Assembly (NCBI RefSeq): GCF_019375555.1
Contig: NZ_JAHXDN010000005.1
Location: forward strand, 248,001 to 312,000
Origin: Roseobacter insulae
GTDB lineage: Bacteria > Pseudomonadota > Alphaproteobacteria > Rhodobacterales > Rhodobacteraceae
DNA length: 64,000 nucleotides
Direction: 5' to 3'
Part shown: in pieces, positions 1 through 9,535 of the stretch
Layout: each line of letters begins with the position of its first letter
How positions within the stretch are numbered: position 1 is the stretch's first letter
The notes under the pieces: generated by a model
Seen by the model: only the letters and a program-made list of their open reading frames with translations
Database searches by the model: none
Told to the model about the DNA's origin: nothing
Made by a program: the position numbers and the translations under genes

Positions 1-301
1 GTTCGCCCTGAAGCCGCGCGGCTGGCAAACCGGTCTCCTGCGTACCGATCTCGGTGATGGCGTCACCACAGGCCTCAATCTCATCCGCGATGGCGTTCAG
101 AAACGCCGCGCGGGTCTCGCGCGTGCTGGTGCCGTAGGTCCCGAACGCTTCTTCGGCGGCCTTGCACGCCCGGTCGACCAGATCGGTTGTTCCGATGCAG
201 AAGGCGTGGGCCGCGCCATGGGCAGGCTCAGAGGGAAAGGTCTCATCGGTTGCGACCCATTCTCCGGCAATCAGATGTTTTCCGTGCGGTGTATAGCTCA
301 T
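1..301 (-). CDS. Aldehyde dehydrogenase N-terminus (2-oxoglutarate semialdehyde dehydrogenase-like), partial
   Basis: The first 100 residues of a minus-strand protein begin at ATG 299-301 and run off the left edge. The start (MSYTPHGKHLIAGEWV) followed by a helical segment rich in A/E/R is typical of NAD(P)-dependent aldehyde dehydrogenases of the 2,5-dioxovalerate (alpha-ketoglutarate semialdehyde) dehydrogenase group. The catalytic Cys and Glu lie outside the window, so the family call rests on the N-terminus and on context. It is the last visible gene of the sugar-acid operon, 40 bp after the pdxA homologue. It would perform the final step, oxidising the semialdehyde made by the DapA-family dehydratase to 2-oxoglutarate. 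The substrate is inferred. Confidence 0.72.
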   Translation of the reverse strand, partial: MSYTPHGKHLIAGEWVATDETFPSEPAHGAAHAFCIGTTDLVDRACKAAEEAFGTYGTSTRETRAAFLNAIADEIEACGDAITEIGTQETGLPAARLQGE

Positions 302-341
302 CTTGGGGTATCCCGTTGTGCAGTGTTTGGTCTTGGCGATG

Positions 342-1343
342 TCAAGCCGCGGCGTTCTTTGCGTTCTGGGCCATACGCACGAGCAGTTTGAATGCCTGCC
401 GGGTCGCGCCCACATTGGCGACGCCCTGACCCGCGATATCGAAAGCTGTGCCATGCGCAGGGGTGGCCACGGGGATCGGCAGACCGGCCGCCACCGTTAC
501 CCCGCGCTCGAACCCCATCAGCTTGATCGCGATCTGGCCCTGGTCGTGATACATGGTCACCACGGCATCGACCTCGCCGCGCATGGCCTTGAGAAAAACC
601 GTGTCCGAGGGCCAGGGACCCGTTACATTCATCTGCCTTTCCTGGCAGATCCTGACCGCCGGTTCGATCACGTCGATTTCCTCGCGCCCGAACTTGCCAT
701 TGTCGCCCGCATGGGGGTTCAGGGCTGCAACGGCCACATGAGGCCGCGTCTTGCCGGCGCGCACCAGCGTGTCATGGGCCAGTTCAACGGCGCGCAGAAT
801 ACCCGGGCCGTCGATGTTCGCCGCCACGTCTTTCAGGCCAATATGGCTGGTGACCCGCGTTGTCATCAGATCGTCAAGCACGTTGATTTCGGAATGATAC
901 CCCTCAAAGCCCAGATAGCGCGCCATGTAGCGGTGCTCATCCTCGGCGTTGAGTCCGGCGGAGGTCATTGCCGCCTTGTTGAACGGCGCAAAGAGAACGC
1001 CGTCCACATGGCCCGCCTGCGCCAGATCGAGCGCTTTGTCCAGACAGCGCAGCGAGGTGGTGCCGCCTGCTACGGTGACTTCGGCGACTCTCACAGCGCC
1101 GGGTTGGATGGTCGAAAGGTCAAGATGCGCCAGCCCTTCAAACGCGCCAACATCAGCCTCGCCGACCGTGTTCAGCGGCACCTCGACCCCGGCCTGTTCC
1201 GCACCGCGCAGCCACAGATGTGCGTCACCGACCAGCAGGATATGGGCGGCCTCGCGCACGCCCCCGACATGCAGAAGCTTCGCAATCAGTTCCGGCCCGA
1301 TACCGGAGGGGTCGCCGGGGACGATGGCAAGTCTCGGGCGCAT
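342..1343 (-). CDS. PdxA-family 4-phosphate dehydrogenase (PdxA2-like)
   Basis: A 333-residue protein of the 4-hydroxythreonine-4-phosphate dehydrogenase family. It opens with PRLAIVPGDPSGIGPEL, and the three metal-binding histidine contexts are present (TSHIGL, LNPHAGDNG, MYHDQG). The ATG overlaps the stop of the upstream GntR gene (TGATG), so translation is probably coupled. Placement inside a sugar-acid catabolic operon argues against pyridoxal phosphate synthesis and for a PdxA2-type catabolic role. Known PdxA2 enzymes oxidise 4-phospho-D-threonate or -erythronate, but they normally sit beside a DUF1537 kinase, and none is visible here. The family assignment is firm and the substrate is unknown. 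Confidence 0.88.
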   Translation of the reverse strand: MRPRLAIVPGDPSGIGPELIAKLLHVGGVREAAHILLVGDAHLWLRGAEQAGVEVPLNTVGEADVGAFEGLAHLDLSTIQPGAVRVAEVTVAGGTTSLRCLDKALDLAQAGHVDGVLFAPFNKAAMTSAGLNAEDEHRYMARYLGFEGYHSEINVLDDLMTTRVTSHIGLKDVAANIDGPGILRAVELAHDTLVRAGKTRPHVAVAALNPHAGDNGKFGREEIDVIEPAVRICQERQMNVTGPWPSDTVFLKAMRGEVDAVVTMYHDQGQIAIKLMGFERGVTVAAGLPIPVATPAHGTAFDIAGQGVANVGATRQAFKLLVRMAQNAKNAAA

Positions 1344-2056
1344 CAATCGGCCTCCCTGGCGGTTTCAATCTCGGCGATTGCGGCGGCGATGTTGATTTCA
1401 GCCGTGCGCAGGTGGTTCTTCAGCGCCTTGCGCGCGGCGGTGGCATCGCGCGCCTTGAGGGCCTCGACAATCACCAGATGTTCGTTTCGCGTAGCCTCGC
1501 GGCTGGCCACCCGTTGCGATGACAAAAACCGCACCCGCCAGAGCCGCGCGTTGTAGGTCGCGTGGGTTTCGGCCAGAGCCTCATTCCCGGAGGCCGCCAC
1601 AATCGCCTCGTGGAACCGCATGTCCATGCGAAACGCCTCCAGTTGCCCGTTTGTGTCCCGTGCCTCTTTGATTGAGGTATTGATGTCTTCGATCTTTGCC
1701 AGCTGCGCGTCGGTCGCCTGTGCGCAAGTCAGCTCTCCCGCCAGAGCCTCCAGAGCACCCTGCACCCGCAGCCAATCGTTGATTTCATCCAGCGACGGAT
1801 CCGCCACGCGCGGGCGGCGGGTGGGGCCGTAAACGATCAACCCTTCAGCCTCAAGAATGCGCAGAGCCTCTTTTAAGGGCGTACGGCTGATCCCAAAGGC
1901 CTCGGCCAGATCCCGTTCTCGCACCGGCATCCCCGGCGCCAGCCTGCCCAGCAGGATGAATTCGCGTAGGTTGTCGGCCGCCTCCATCGCCAGGGACTGC
2001 CGCGGTTTCAGTTCTACGAATGCGCGTAGTTCATTTGTCCAGGCGCTCTCACTCAT
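1343..2056 (-). CDS. GntR-family regulator, FCD (FadR) type
   Basis: A 237-residue transcription factor. Residues about 20-85 form the winged helix-turn-helix (RERDLAEAFGISRTPLKEAL). The rest is an all-helical FCD ligand domain with the usual acidic and His positions (DMRFHEAI, NEHLVIVEAL). It lies in the middle of the catabolic operon, 1 bp after the dehydratase gene and overlapping the pdxA homologue, so it is most likely a substrate-responsive repressor of its own operon. A near-palindrome at 7179-7192, upstream of tctC, is a plausible operator. Confidence 0.9.
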   Translation of the reverse strand: MSESAWTNELRAFVELKPRQSLAMEAADNLREFILLGRLAPGMPVRERDLAEAFGISRTPLKEALRILEAEGLIVYGPTRRPRVADPSLDEINDWLRVQGALEALAGELTCAQATDAQLAKIEDINTSIKEARDTNGQLEAFRMDMRFHEAIVAASGNEALAETHATYNARLWRVRFLSSQRVASREATRNEHLVIVEALKARDATAARKALKNHLRTAEINIAAAIAEIETAREAD

Positions 2057-2057
2057 C

Positions 2058-2969
2058 TTACTTCCCCCATCTTAGGACCAGCGGTTCCAGAGGCCGCAGC
2101 AGATCAATCAACCGAGCACGGATCGCCGGATGCAGCGGTGGGATCGGATGACGGCAGAACTCGGACTTAATGACGCCACCTTCGACCATGGCGGCCTTGC
2201 AGGATTGCCAGCCGCATTGCCGGTTCTCATGGTTGATCGCCATGGCCACACGCCCATAGGCCTCTGTCGCGCCGGAGATATCACCTGCATGATGTTTCGT
2301 GATGACCGGCTTGATCTGATCGACAATCATGCCGCTGGTCATGGAGCCCGTGGCCCCTGCGTCGAGATCGGCCAAAAGGGTAATCGCCTCTTCACCGTCG
2401 AATGGGGCTTCGATGGCATCCCCACCCTGCTCGATCAGCAACCGGATTTTATTCGCCGCGCGCGGGCATTCGATCTTGAAGAGTTTCACCGCCTCAATCT
2501 CCCGCGCCATGCGCACCAAAAGCGGCACCGGCAGGTCAACACCGGAAAGCGGCGCATCCTGCACCATGATTGGAATGCCCACCTCGCCCACGGCGGCGAA
2601 TTGCTCGAAGCTCTGTTCAGGCGTGCCTTTCAGCAGCGCGCCGTGATAGGGCGGCATCATCATCACGATATCCGCACCCAGATCCTTGGCAAATTGCGCA
2701 CGCTCCACGGCGATCTGGGTTGCGTAATGGCTGATGGTCACGATCACCGGCACACGGCCCGCGACATGTTCCACGCTCAGCCGCGCCAGCACCTCGCGTT
2801 CGGCATCAGAGATCAGGAATTGCTCGGAGAAATTTGCCAGCACGCAGATCCCATCCGCGCCCTGATCGATCAGGCAATCAAGCACCCGTTTCATGCCCTC
2901 AAGGTCAACCGTGCCATCGTCGTTGAAGGGCGTCGGGGCGACGGGCCATATGCCGGTGTAGCTGGTCAT
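2058..2969 (-). CDS. DapA-family dehydratase, probable 2-keto-3-deoxy-sugar-acid dehydratase
   Basis: A 303-residue TIM-barrel protein of the dihydrodipicolinate synthase/N-acetylneuraminate lyase superfamily. The Schiff-base lysine is about residue 165 (KLFKIECP). The usual active-site Tyr region reads MVQDAP rather than the LYNxP of true DapA, and the C-terminal [10 protein letters not shown]...EGGVIKSEF stretch resembles L-2-keto-3-deoxyarabonate dehydratases. That reaction gives 2-oxoglutarate semialdehyde, which fits the aldehyde dehydrogenase at the end of the operon. Its ATG overlaps the stop of the upstream dehydratase by 4 bp. The family is certain and the exact substrate is inferred. 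Confidence 0.85.
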   Translation of the reverse strand: MTSYTGIWPVAPTPFNDDGTVDLEGMKRVLDCLIDQGADGICVLANFSEQFLISDAEREVLARLSVEHVAGRVPVIVTISHYATQIAVERAQFAKDLGADIVMMMPPYHGALLKGTPEQSFEQFAAVGEVGIPIMVQDAPLSGVDLPVPLLVRMAREIEAVKLFKIECPRAANKIRLLIEQGGDAIEAPFDGEEAITLLADLDAGATGSMTSGMIVDQIKPVITKHHAGDISGATEAYGRVAMAINHENRQCGWQSCKAAMVEGGVIKSEFCRHPIPPLHPAIRARLIDLLRPLEPLVLRWGK

Positions 2970-4141
2970 TCTGTGATCTCGAAATGGTCCAGGTGTTTGT
3001 CGGTGATCGAGATGCCCAGACCCGGCGTGTCGTCATCCAGTTGCAGATATCCGCCCGCCGCCTCGGCATCGCCCTCGAAGATATAGTAAAATAACTCGTT
3101 CCCGACCTCGACATCGAAAACCGGGAAATACTCGCTGATCGGGCAGTTCGTGTTGGCCATTGTCAGGTGATAGTTGTGCATCTGACCGGCATGCGGAATG
3201 ACCGGGATTTGAGCCGCCTCTGCAATCGCATTGATCTTCTGCGCGGCCGTGATGCCGCCCACACGGTTGGTATCATATTGCAGAATGCTGACCGCCTTGC
3301 GGTTGATAAGCTCGGCACAGCCGATCACGCTGAACTCGTGCTCGCCGCCGGAAATGGGTACGATTCCCATGGCGTTCAGTTCGGCATATCCGGCCACATC
3401 ATCGGCGATTACCGGTTCTTCCAGCCAACGCGGTTCGAACGGCGCCAGCTTGGGCAGCATGCGCTTCGTGTAGTCAAGGGTCCAGCCCATGTAGCATTCG
3501 AGCATCAGGTCCACGTCATAGCCCAGCACCTCGCGCAGCGCTTCGACCCGCTTCAGATTTTCGCGCATGCCCGCCATGCCATCCTTGGGGCCGAAACCAA
3601 AGCGCGACTTGAACGCCTGATAGCCATGGCTGGCCGCTTCTTCGGCTTCGCGCTGCATCGCTTCAATGCTGTCGGCGTAGAGCTTGGAGTAATAGACCGG
3701 GATCTTCTCTTTCGTGCGCCCGCCCAGAAGCTTGAACACGGGTTTGTTCACCAGCTTGCCCATCAGGTCCCAGATCGCGATGTCGATGGCGGAAATCGCC
3801 GTCATTCCGATGCCCTTGCGCCCCCAGGCATGGGTACGGCGATACATCTTCTCCCAGATATAGGCGTAATCGAAGGGGTCCTCGCCGATCACCAGCGGTG
3901 CATACCAGTCGTCAATCGCCTTCTTGACCACGGTCGGCGCAAGGGCGGCATTGCCGATCCCGATCGTGCCGTCTTCTGTTTCCACCTCGCAGGTCAGCCA
4001 TTGGTGGAACCGGAAGGAGGCCATGGCATCCCCCATGATCCAAAGCGCGTCGGATGCATTGGTACAGAAATTACCCTGCGGCGGAACTGTCGGGCCAGTC
4101 CAGTTCCAGACACGTGTACGGACAGATTTGATCTTCGTCAT
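2966..4141 (-). CDS. Enolase-superfamily sugar-acid dehydratase (mandelate racemase group, L-rhamnonate dehydratase-like)
   Basis: A 391-residue enzyme with the enolase-superfamily layout: an N-terminal capping domain, then a TIM barrel. The metal ligands are visible as Glu in LMLECYMGW, Glu in RWLEEPV and Glu in SGGEHEF. The general base is in [10 protein letters not shown]. The His-containing end of the barrel resembles rhamnonate-dehydratase-type enzymes. The expected reaction is loss of water from an aldonate to give a 2-keto-3-deoxy acid, the substrate for the next gene. It is four base pairs from tctA. Which aldonate is used cannot be read from the sequence. Confidence 0.85.
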   Translation of the reverse strand: MTKIKSVRTRVWNWTGPTVPPQGNFCTNASDALWIMGDAMASFRFHQWLTCEVETEDGTIGIGNAALAPTVVKKAIDDWYAPLVIGEDPFDYAYIWEKMYRRTHAWGRKGIGMTAISAIDIAIWDLMGKLVNKPVFKLLGGRTKEKIPVYYSKLYADSIEAMQREAEEAASHGYQAFKSRFGFGPKDGMAGMRENLKRVEALREVLGYDVDLMLECYMGWTLDYTKRMLPKLAPFEPRWLEEPVIADDVAGYAELNAMGIVPISGGEHEFSVIGCAELINRKAVSILQYDTNRVGGITAAQKINAIAEAAQIPVIPHAGQMHNYHLTMANTNCPISEYFPVFDVEVGNELFYYIFEGDAEAAGGYLQLDDDTPGLGISITDKHLDHFEITE

Positions 4142-4144
4142 GAC

Positions 4145-5641
4145 TTACTCTCCGGTAGAAACCAAGGGGTCGCGTTGCTTGAACAGGCGCCAGAAATATG
4201 GCCCGAAGAGCGCGAGGATTGTGAGCACAAAAAACAGCAGGCTGAGCGGACGGGTGAACATCAGCCACCACTGGTCATCCAGCATGATCAGGGACTGGCC
4301 CAGCCGTTTCTCAAGCATACCACCCAGAATGAGCCCGATGGCCAAAGGCACCACCGAATATCCAAAGCGGCGCATGAAATAGCCGATGACGCCCGAGGCC
4401 AGCGCGATGTAGACGTCGAGCATCGACTGGTCCAGAGCATAGGCCCCCACGACCGAGAAGGTGAAGACGATGGGCCAGAGGATCTGCACCGGGACGAAAG
4501 TGACCCGCGCGAACAGCTTGGCGCCGAACAGTCCCACGAAGATGAAGGTCACGTTCACCAGAAGCATGGCCCAGAAGATCGCATAGGCGAACACAGCCTG
4601 CTCGGTGAACATGGTCGGGCCCGGCTGCAGGCCATGAATCATCAGCCCCGCAAGGATCACCGCGGCAGTCGGGCTGCCGGGGATGCCAAGCGCGAGGGTC
4701 GGGACCATCGCACCGCCGGTGGCCGAGTTATTGGCCGCCTCGGACCCGGCGATGCCCTCAATGGCGCCTTTGCCAAATTCCTCTGGCGTCTTCGACCAGC
4801 GCCGGGCTTCGTTGTAGCCGATCATCGAGGCGACCGTGGCCCCTTCGGCTGGCAGGATGCCAATGAATGTGCCGATGCCGGAACTGCGCAGGATCGTCTT
4901 CCACACACGGGCGTAATCCTCGCGCGACGGAAGCTTGATCGCCTTCATGAAGACTTGTTTGCGTTCCACGTTCAGCCGCTCGGCCTGCACCAGAAGTTCG
5001 GAGATGCCAAAAATGCCGATCATCACGGGCACGAAACCGATCCCTTCGGACAGCTCGTTGAACCCGAAGGTGAAGCGCTCCACAGTGGTCAGCAGGTCCT
5101 TGCCAACCGTGGCGAGCAGGATACCGAATGCGCCCGCGATGATGTTCTTGAGGGGAGTGCCGTCGCCAATTGTGGCCAGCATGGAGATGCCGAATACGGT
5201 CAGCGCGAAGTATTCCGGCGGCGCGAAGTTATAGGCCATGCGCGCCATCAGCGGCGCAGCCAGCATCAGGCAGATCACCGAGATGATCCCGCCGATGGTC
5301 GAAGAAACCGTCGCCATCCCAAGCGCGCGGCCGGCTTCCCCCCTCTGCGCCAGCGGATAGCCATCGAGGCAGGTCGTTGCACTGGCTGACGTGCCGGGCG
5401 TGTTGATCAGGATTGCCGTGATCGCGCCCGCAAAGGTCGCCGCGCAGTAGATCGTGGTCAGGATCGCGATGGCCGGAATCGGGTCCATCGTGATGGTGAA
5501 GGGGAGCAGAAGGGCCGCGCCTGTCGTGGCGTTTAGCCCCGGCAGCGCACCGATGACGACCCCACCCAGCGTCGCGGCGAAAAGCAGCGCAAGCAGCTGC
5601 GGGTCCAGAAGTACAATCAGTCCGGCAAGGAGCGGTTCCAT
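4145..5641 (-). CDS. tctA: Tripartite tricarboxylate transporter, large membrane subunit TctA
   Basis: A 498-residue, very hydrophobic protein of the TctA family, with about 11-12 predicted membrane segments. Conserved glycine- and proline-rich family motifs are present ([43 protein letters not shown]). TctA forms the translocation channel together with TctB and depends on the periplasmic binding protein TctC. Full family length. It lies between tctB and the enolase-type dehydratase, so the imported solute is probably the dehydratase substrate. TTT systems carry carboxylates as well as citrate. Confidence 0.95.
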   Translation of the reverse strand: MEPLLAGLIVLLDPQLLALLFAATLGGVVIGALPGLNATTGAALLLPFTITMDPIPAIAILTTIYCAATFAGAITAILINTPGTSASATTCLDGYPLAQRGEAGRALGMATVSSTIGGIISVICLMLAAPLMARMAYNFAPPEYFALTVFGISMLATIGDGTPLKNIIAGAFGILLATVGKDLLTTVERFTFGFNELSEGIGFVPVMIGIFGISELLVQAERLNVERKQVFMKAIKLPSREDYARVWKTILRSSGIGTFIGILPAEGATVASMIGYNEARRWSKTPEEFGKGAIEGIAGSEAANNSATGGAMVPTLALGIPGSPTAAVILAGLMIHGLQPGPTMFTEQAVFAYAIFWAMLLVNVTFIFVGLFGAKLFARVTFVPVQILWPIVFTFSVVGAYALDQSMLDVYIALASGVIGYFMRRFGYSVVPLAIGLILGGMLEKRLGQSLIMLDDQWWLMFTRPLSLLFFVLTILALFGPYFWRLFKQRDPLVSTGE

Positions 5642-5645
5642 CAGA

Positions 5646-6086
5646 TCACCCGTACCAAAGGTTCGTCAGAAGCCCGCGCGGGAAGCGGATACGGAACACC
5701 ATGTCGAACAACAGGAAGATCAGGGTCGGGCTGACAATGGCCACAAGACCAGCGCCCAATATCCGGCGCTCGCCCCAGGCGAAGGCCAGCGCGCCGGCAA
5801 ACACCCCGAGACCGAGAAACATGTCGACCTGCGCGAGCAATGCGAAGACGACAAACAGGCCCAAACTGGTCCAGACATTGACCCCCATGGGTTCATGCTG
5901 AATTGGCTTATCAAAGATCATGACAAGCACCGACAGGGCCATGATCAACAGCAGGACCATTTGCGGGAAATCCGCAGGTTGCATCCCCCTCAGCAGGATG
6001 GGTGGCACCCGGTCAAACTGCGTGCTGAGCCAGTAGGCCACCAGGCAAAAGACCACTATTCCGCACGGAACCGCAAAACGCGTCAT
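5646..6086 (-). CDS. tctB: Tripartite tricarboxylate transporter, small membrane subunit TctB
   Basis: A small hydrophobic protein of 146 residues with four likely transmembrane helices, as in the TctB family. It ends 4 bp before tctA. The ATG at 6084-6086 (MTRFAVPCGIVVF) is chosen because a GGGA stretch lies about 10 bases upstream. An in-frame TTG at 6116 would add ten residues. The partner proteins are TctA and TctC, encoded on either side. Confidence 0.85.
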   Translation of the reverse strand: MTRFAVPCGIVVFCLVAYWLSTQFDRVPPILLRGMQPADFPQMVLLLIMALSVLVMIFDKPIQHEPMGVNVWTSLGLFVVFALLAQVDMFLGLGVFAGALAFAWGERRILGAGLVAIVSPTLIFLLFDMVFRIRFPRGLLTNLWYG

Positions 6087-6125
6087 CTTGTCGTTCCCAA
6101 TATAGGCTTGAGACAAAGGCTGGGT

Positions 6126-6154
6126 GGGGCCGACCCGATCGACGGGTCGGCCCC
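6126..6154 (-). promoter_or_regulatory. Perfect 12-bp hairpin between tctC and tctB
   Basis: GGGGCCGACCCG at 6126-6137 and its exact complement at 6143-6154 flank a 5-base loop. It lies in the 51-81 bp gap after the binding-protein gene and has no T-run on the transcript side. It probably acts as an mRNA stabiliser or partial terminator that keeps the binding protein more abundant than the membrane subunits, a common arrangement. The function is inferred. Confidence 0.6.
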
Positions 6155-6167
6155 GGGGAGATGGGCT

Positions 6168-7112
6168 CTATTCAATAAAGCCCAATTCACGCAGCGCGGC
6201 ATCCATATCCGACTGCATCGAGGTCAGCTGATTGCCCCAGACGTCCGATCCCGCGACAGAGCTTGCATCCAGGCCTACCGAGGTCAGGAACCCCTGATAG
6301 ACGGTGTGACCCATTGCGTTCAGCAGCGCCTCTTCGATCTTGGCGGCCACGTCATCGGGTGTGCCTGCATGCACCACGAAGCCACGCACCGTCGAGAAGT
6401 TTGCGTCAATGCCAAGCTCCTGCGCGGTCGAGACATCAGGCAATCCGCTCATCCGCTCTGGTGCGAGAACCACGATCGGGCAGATATCGCCGGCCTCGAT
6501 CTGCGATCCCGCTTCGGCCAGGTTCAGGACAGCCACATCGACAGCACCCGCAACAAGCTGCGTCGCAAGCTCACCACCGCCCTCGAAGGGGACAATCTTG
6601 GGCGTTGCCAGCTCGCCGCGCCGGGCAAACATGAAGGCCGACACATCATCGATGCCACCGAGATGAGTGGTGCCATAGGTCAGCGGTTCAGCCTTTTGCG
6701 CCTCCACAAAGGCCTGCGCCGACTCGTAAACGCCGCACCGCGTCATCAGGATCTGCGGATCATCCGTGCCGCGCGCGATGGGGCGTACATCATCCAGTTT
6801 CATATCGGTCTTGCCCAAGGCAACCGTGGCCGAGTGTCCGATGGTGAAGGTCAAAATGCTGTGCCCGTCAGCCTCTTGGGTCAGGTAGTAATCCATTGCC
6901 GAAGCGCCGCCGCCGCCACGCTTGTTGACCACGACCATATCGGTTCCCAATTCGCGACGCGCCCGGATCATCATCATGCGCGTGGTCACATCTGTCCCGC
7001 CGCCGTTACCGGCATGGGTGATCACTTCGATGGTCTTTGACGGGTATTCCTCGGCGGCCAAACTGCCGCCTATGACGGCAGCCGCCGCGGCGATGGCGAA
7101 CATTTTTTTCAT
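6168..7112 (-). CDS. tctC: Tripartite tricarboxylate transporter substrate-binding protein TctC
   Basis: A 314-residue exported protein of the TctC/BugT type. It has a clear signal peptide (MKKMFAIAAAAAVIGGSLA, cleavage near residue 19-20), then the family pattern YPSKTIEVITHAGNGGGTD. The Bug/TctC fold binds carboxylates through two water-mediated carboxylate contacts. It is the first gene of the operon that continues through tctB, tctA and the catabolic enzymes. A GGGAGG sequence just upstream of the ATG gives a strong ribosome binding site. Confidence 0.93.
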   Translation of the reverse strand: MKKMFAIAAAAAVIGGSLAAEEYPSKTIEVITHAGNGGGTDVTTRMMMIRARRELGTDMVVVNKRGGGGASAMDYYLTQEADGHSILTFTIGHSATVALGKTDMKLDDVRPIARGTDDPQILMTRCGVYESAQAFVEAQKAEPLTYGTTHLGGIDDVSAFMFARRGELATPKIVPFEGGGELATQLVAGAVDVAVLNLAEAGSQIEAGDICPIVVLAPERMSGLPDVSTAQELGIDANFSTVRGFVVHAGTPDDVAAKIEEALLNAMGHTVYQGFLTSVGLDASSVAGSDVWGNQLTSMQSDMDAALRELGFIE

Positions 7113-7178
7113 TGGTTTTCCTCCCTTGGACAGTGCGTAAAGTCTGCACCTGCGATCACAATAGATGATTTCTGGAAT

Positions 7179-7192
7179 TTTGGAATACCAAA
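7179..7192. promoter_or_regulatory. Candidate GntR/FCD operator upstream of tctC
   Basis: The 14-bp near-palindrome TTTGGAATACCAAA matches in six of seven symmetric pairs. It resembles the TTGGTnnACCAA-type sites bound by FCD-class GntR regulators. It lies 67-80 bp upstream of the tctC start in an AT-rich stretch likely to hold the operon promoter. The assignment to the GntR protein encoded in the operon is inferred from position. Confidence 0.5.
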
Positions 7193-7824
7193 TATTGAAA
7201 TTTAGGAATTACCAGCGATCCTGCAGCGGATATCGCGAGCTGAGCATGGGTAGTTTGCGGAGGTTGGGCACCAAACTCGGTAGCAAAGCACTGCCGGACT
7301 TGGCTTGACTGGACATGTTGGTGAGTGGGGCAAGCTTTAGACTGTCATGAGCGCGGCGCGGGCCGCACCAACCTCGTCGGTTTGTGCTATCTCGCCTCCC
7401 TCCGTGTTCGCCAAGTGGCAAATTTGTAGGAACAGGCGCCTACCAAGTCTGACCTTCAAATCGCCCCGATTTTCCGGCTGGCAAGCGGGAATAATGAAAC
7501 AAGAGGGCTTACGGATGGGAAGCGACGGACACCAAATATGGAAGAGTTCGTCGCAAGAGGCAAAACAATATGTCGCCTCACAAATTGCAAGTGGCGGACC
7601 GAGGATCTCTCAATAAAACAAATAAGTGTATGTAAGTTATAGGTTTTTATTCTTTTGGGAAAATCTACACCACATAAAGTACCACTTAACGATTGAGAAA
7701 TTTTGGCTGGGATTATTTTGAGTCAAGAATTTTGGCGCCTTCTTCAAAACCATTTACACTATTGGTGGGACATCCTCGCCGTTTTTCGCAGCTTAGGAAC
7801 AGTGAGGCGGCGAAACAAATCGGC
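7193..7824. other. Noncoding stretch between the tct operon and the IS element
   Basis: About 630 bp without a supportable gene. Short open frames exist on both strands, but they have no ribosome binding site, recognisable domain or codon bias. From about 7600 the sequence becomes AT-richer than its surroundings, which suggests old insertion debris next to the IS element. Confidence 0.5.
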
Positions 7825-9330
7825 ATGGGCCTATTTCGTTGAAAAACTCGTCCTTGATCGAGGCGTAAGTTGCTGATTCAATTCGTCCTGTAGGGAGGTA
7901 TTTGCGATGATGGGACCGAAGCAGGAAGCGCAAGCGGCGCTGTTCTACGAGTTCTCGCTAGAGGATCACGTACCCCAAGACCATTTGTTGCGGTCGATTG
8001 ATCGCTTCGTCGATCTGACCAGCATCCGAGCGCATCTCGCAGAGTTCTATAGCCACACTGGCCGTCCGTCAGTGGATCCTGAATTGCTGATCCGGATACT
8101 GCTGGTCGGCTACTGCTTCGGCATCCGATCTGAACGGCGGCTGTGTGAAGAGGTGCATTTGAACCTCGCATATCGATGGTTCTGCCGCCTCGATCTGAAC
8201 GACCGCGTTCCTGACCACTCTACCTTTTCGAAGAACCGGCATGGGCGTTTCCGCGACAGCGAACTGCTCCGCCATCTGTTCGAGTCGACGTTGGCGTGGT
8301 GCATCGCCGAAGGCCTCGTCAGCGGCCAGCGTATGGCCATCGACGCTAGCCTGATCGAAGCGGATGCGAACAAGCAGAACTCTACGCCCAAGGAAGAATG
8401 GAACGCAGCGCGGATCGACCCGGCCGACGCGCCGCGCGCCGTACGCGAGTATCTCGACACGCTGGACGAGGCGGCCTTTGGCGCCGCGTCCCCAGTGCAG
8501 CCCAAGTTCACGTCCCATTCTGACCCCGCCAGCCAGTGGACCGCGGCACGCAAAGGGCCTGCGTTCTTTAGCTATTCCGACAACTACCTGATCGATACGG
8601 ATCATGGCATCATCGTTGATGTCGAGGCGACGCGCTCCATTCGGCAGGCGGAGGTTGGATCGACAAAGACGATTTTGAAGCGGGTGACGGCCAGGTTCGA
8701 TCTGCATCCCGAACGGCTGATTGCCGACACGGCCTACGGTTCAGGACCGATGCTGGGATGGCTCGTGGATCGCGGGATCGTGCCGCATATCCCGATCTTC
8801 GACAAGTCCGGACGCACCGACGGAACCTGGACCCGCGCCGACTTCGAATGGGATGCAGAGAACGACCAATGCATCTGCCCCGAAGGTCACGCGCTCAAGC
8901 AGTTCCGCCGCAACTACTCAGACCCGAACCGAGGGCCGACGGGCAAAGGCACGGCTCGCTACCGGGCTTTGAAAGAGGTCTGCCAGGCTTGTCCATCCAA
9001 AGCCAAATGCTGCCCGAACGCCGATGCGCGCAAGATCACCCGGTAGGAACATGAAGATGCCCGCCAGGTCGCACGCGATATCGCCAAGACCCGCCAGTAC
9101 GACATCTCGATGAAACTTCGAAAGAAGGTCGAGATGCTCTTCGCCCACCTCAAACGCATCTTGGGTCTCGGACGGCTCCGATTACGCGGCCCATGTGGCG
9201 CCAACGACGAATTCCTGCTCGCCGCCACCGACCAAAACCTCAGAAAACTGGCGAAGATCTTTCCTACACCGCAGAAATCGCAAAAAGCCTGATCAGAAAG
9301 GCACTCGCGCGTCGTTCAACGACCCACTTT
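7825..9330 (+). mobile_element. Degenerate IS1182-family insertion sequence
   Basis: The element is defined by its single large transposase frame. Weakly matching outer sequences are present: a TTTCGTTGAAAAACTCG stretch at 7834-7850 and an inverted counterpart CGTCGTTCAACGA at 9310-9322. The ends are imperfect and no target duplication was identified, so the boundaries are approximate. It separates the sugar-acid operon from the dps gene. Confidence 0.5.
7907..9292 (+). pseudogene. IS1182-family transposase interrupted by an in-frame amber stop
   Basis: A transposase frame of 462 codons including its final stop. Residues 1-379 contain the family N-terminus (QAALFYEFSLEDHVPQDHLL, and DPELLIRILLVGYCFGIRSE) and DDE-domain segments (IADTAYGSGPMLGWLV). 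A TAG at 9044-9046 stops translation after ITR. The same frame resumes immediately with EHEDARQVARDIAKTR and continues to the C-terminal helix (KKVEMLFAHLKRILGLGRLR) and the stop at 9290-9292. One base change, for example TCG to TAG, explains the break, so inactivation looks recent. The N-terminal 379-residue product lacks the last catalytic region. Confidence 0.85.
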
Positions 9331-9535
9331 CTGCGCCCGCAACACGTTGCTTTTCCACAGAATGGGCGGAAAGCGGAACTTTGCCGCGCAGTGCATCAAT
9401 GTCCGCAGTGCGGACAAAGCGGCCCGACAGGTCTCGGCGACCAATGACCGCTTTGCCCACATTCGACTTATGCTCTGGGCTGGTGACTATTCCGACGCAG
9501 GTGGAATTGATACTGCCATATGCAACGTTTCAGCA

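Noticed and set aside
3167-5389. 740-residue plus-strand open frame opposite the dehydratase and tctA
   Set aside because: It is a high-GC antisense shadow with no start signals or domain, while both minus-strand genes are clear.
7347-7616. 89-residue plus-strand frame upstream of the IS element
   Set aside because: No RBS, no recognisable domain, and a composition unlike coding DNA of this genome.
9293-9535. Short frames between the IS element and dps
   Set aside because: They lack starts with RBS and resemble debris common beside IS elements, so no gene was called.
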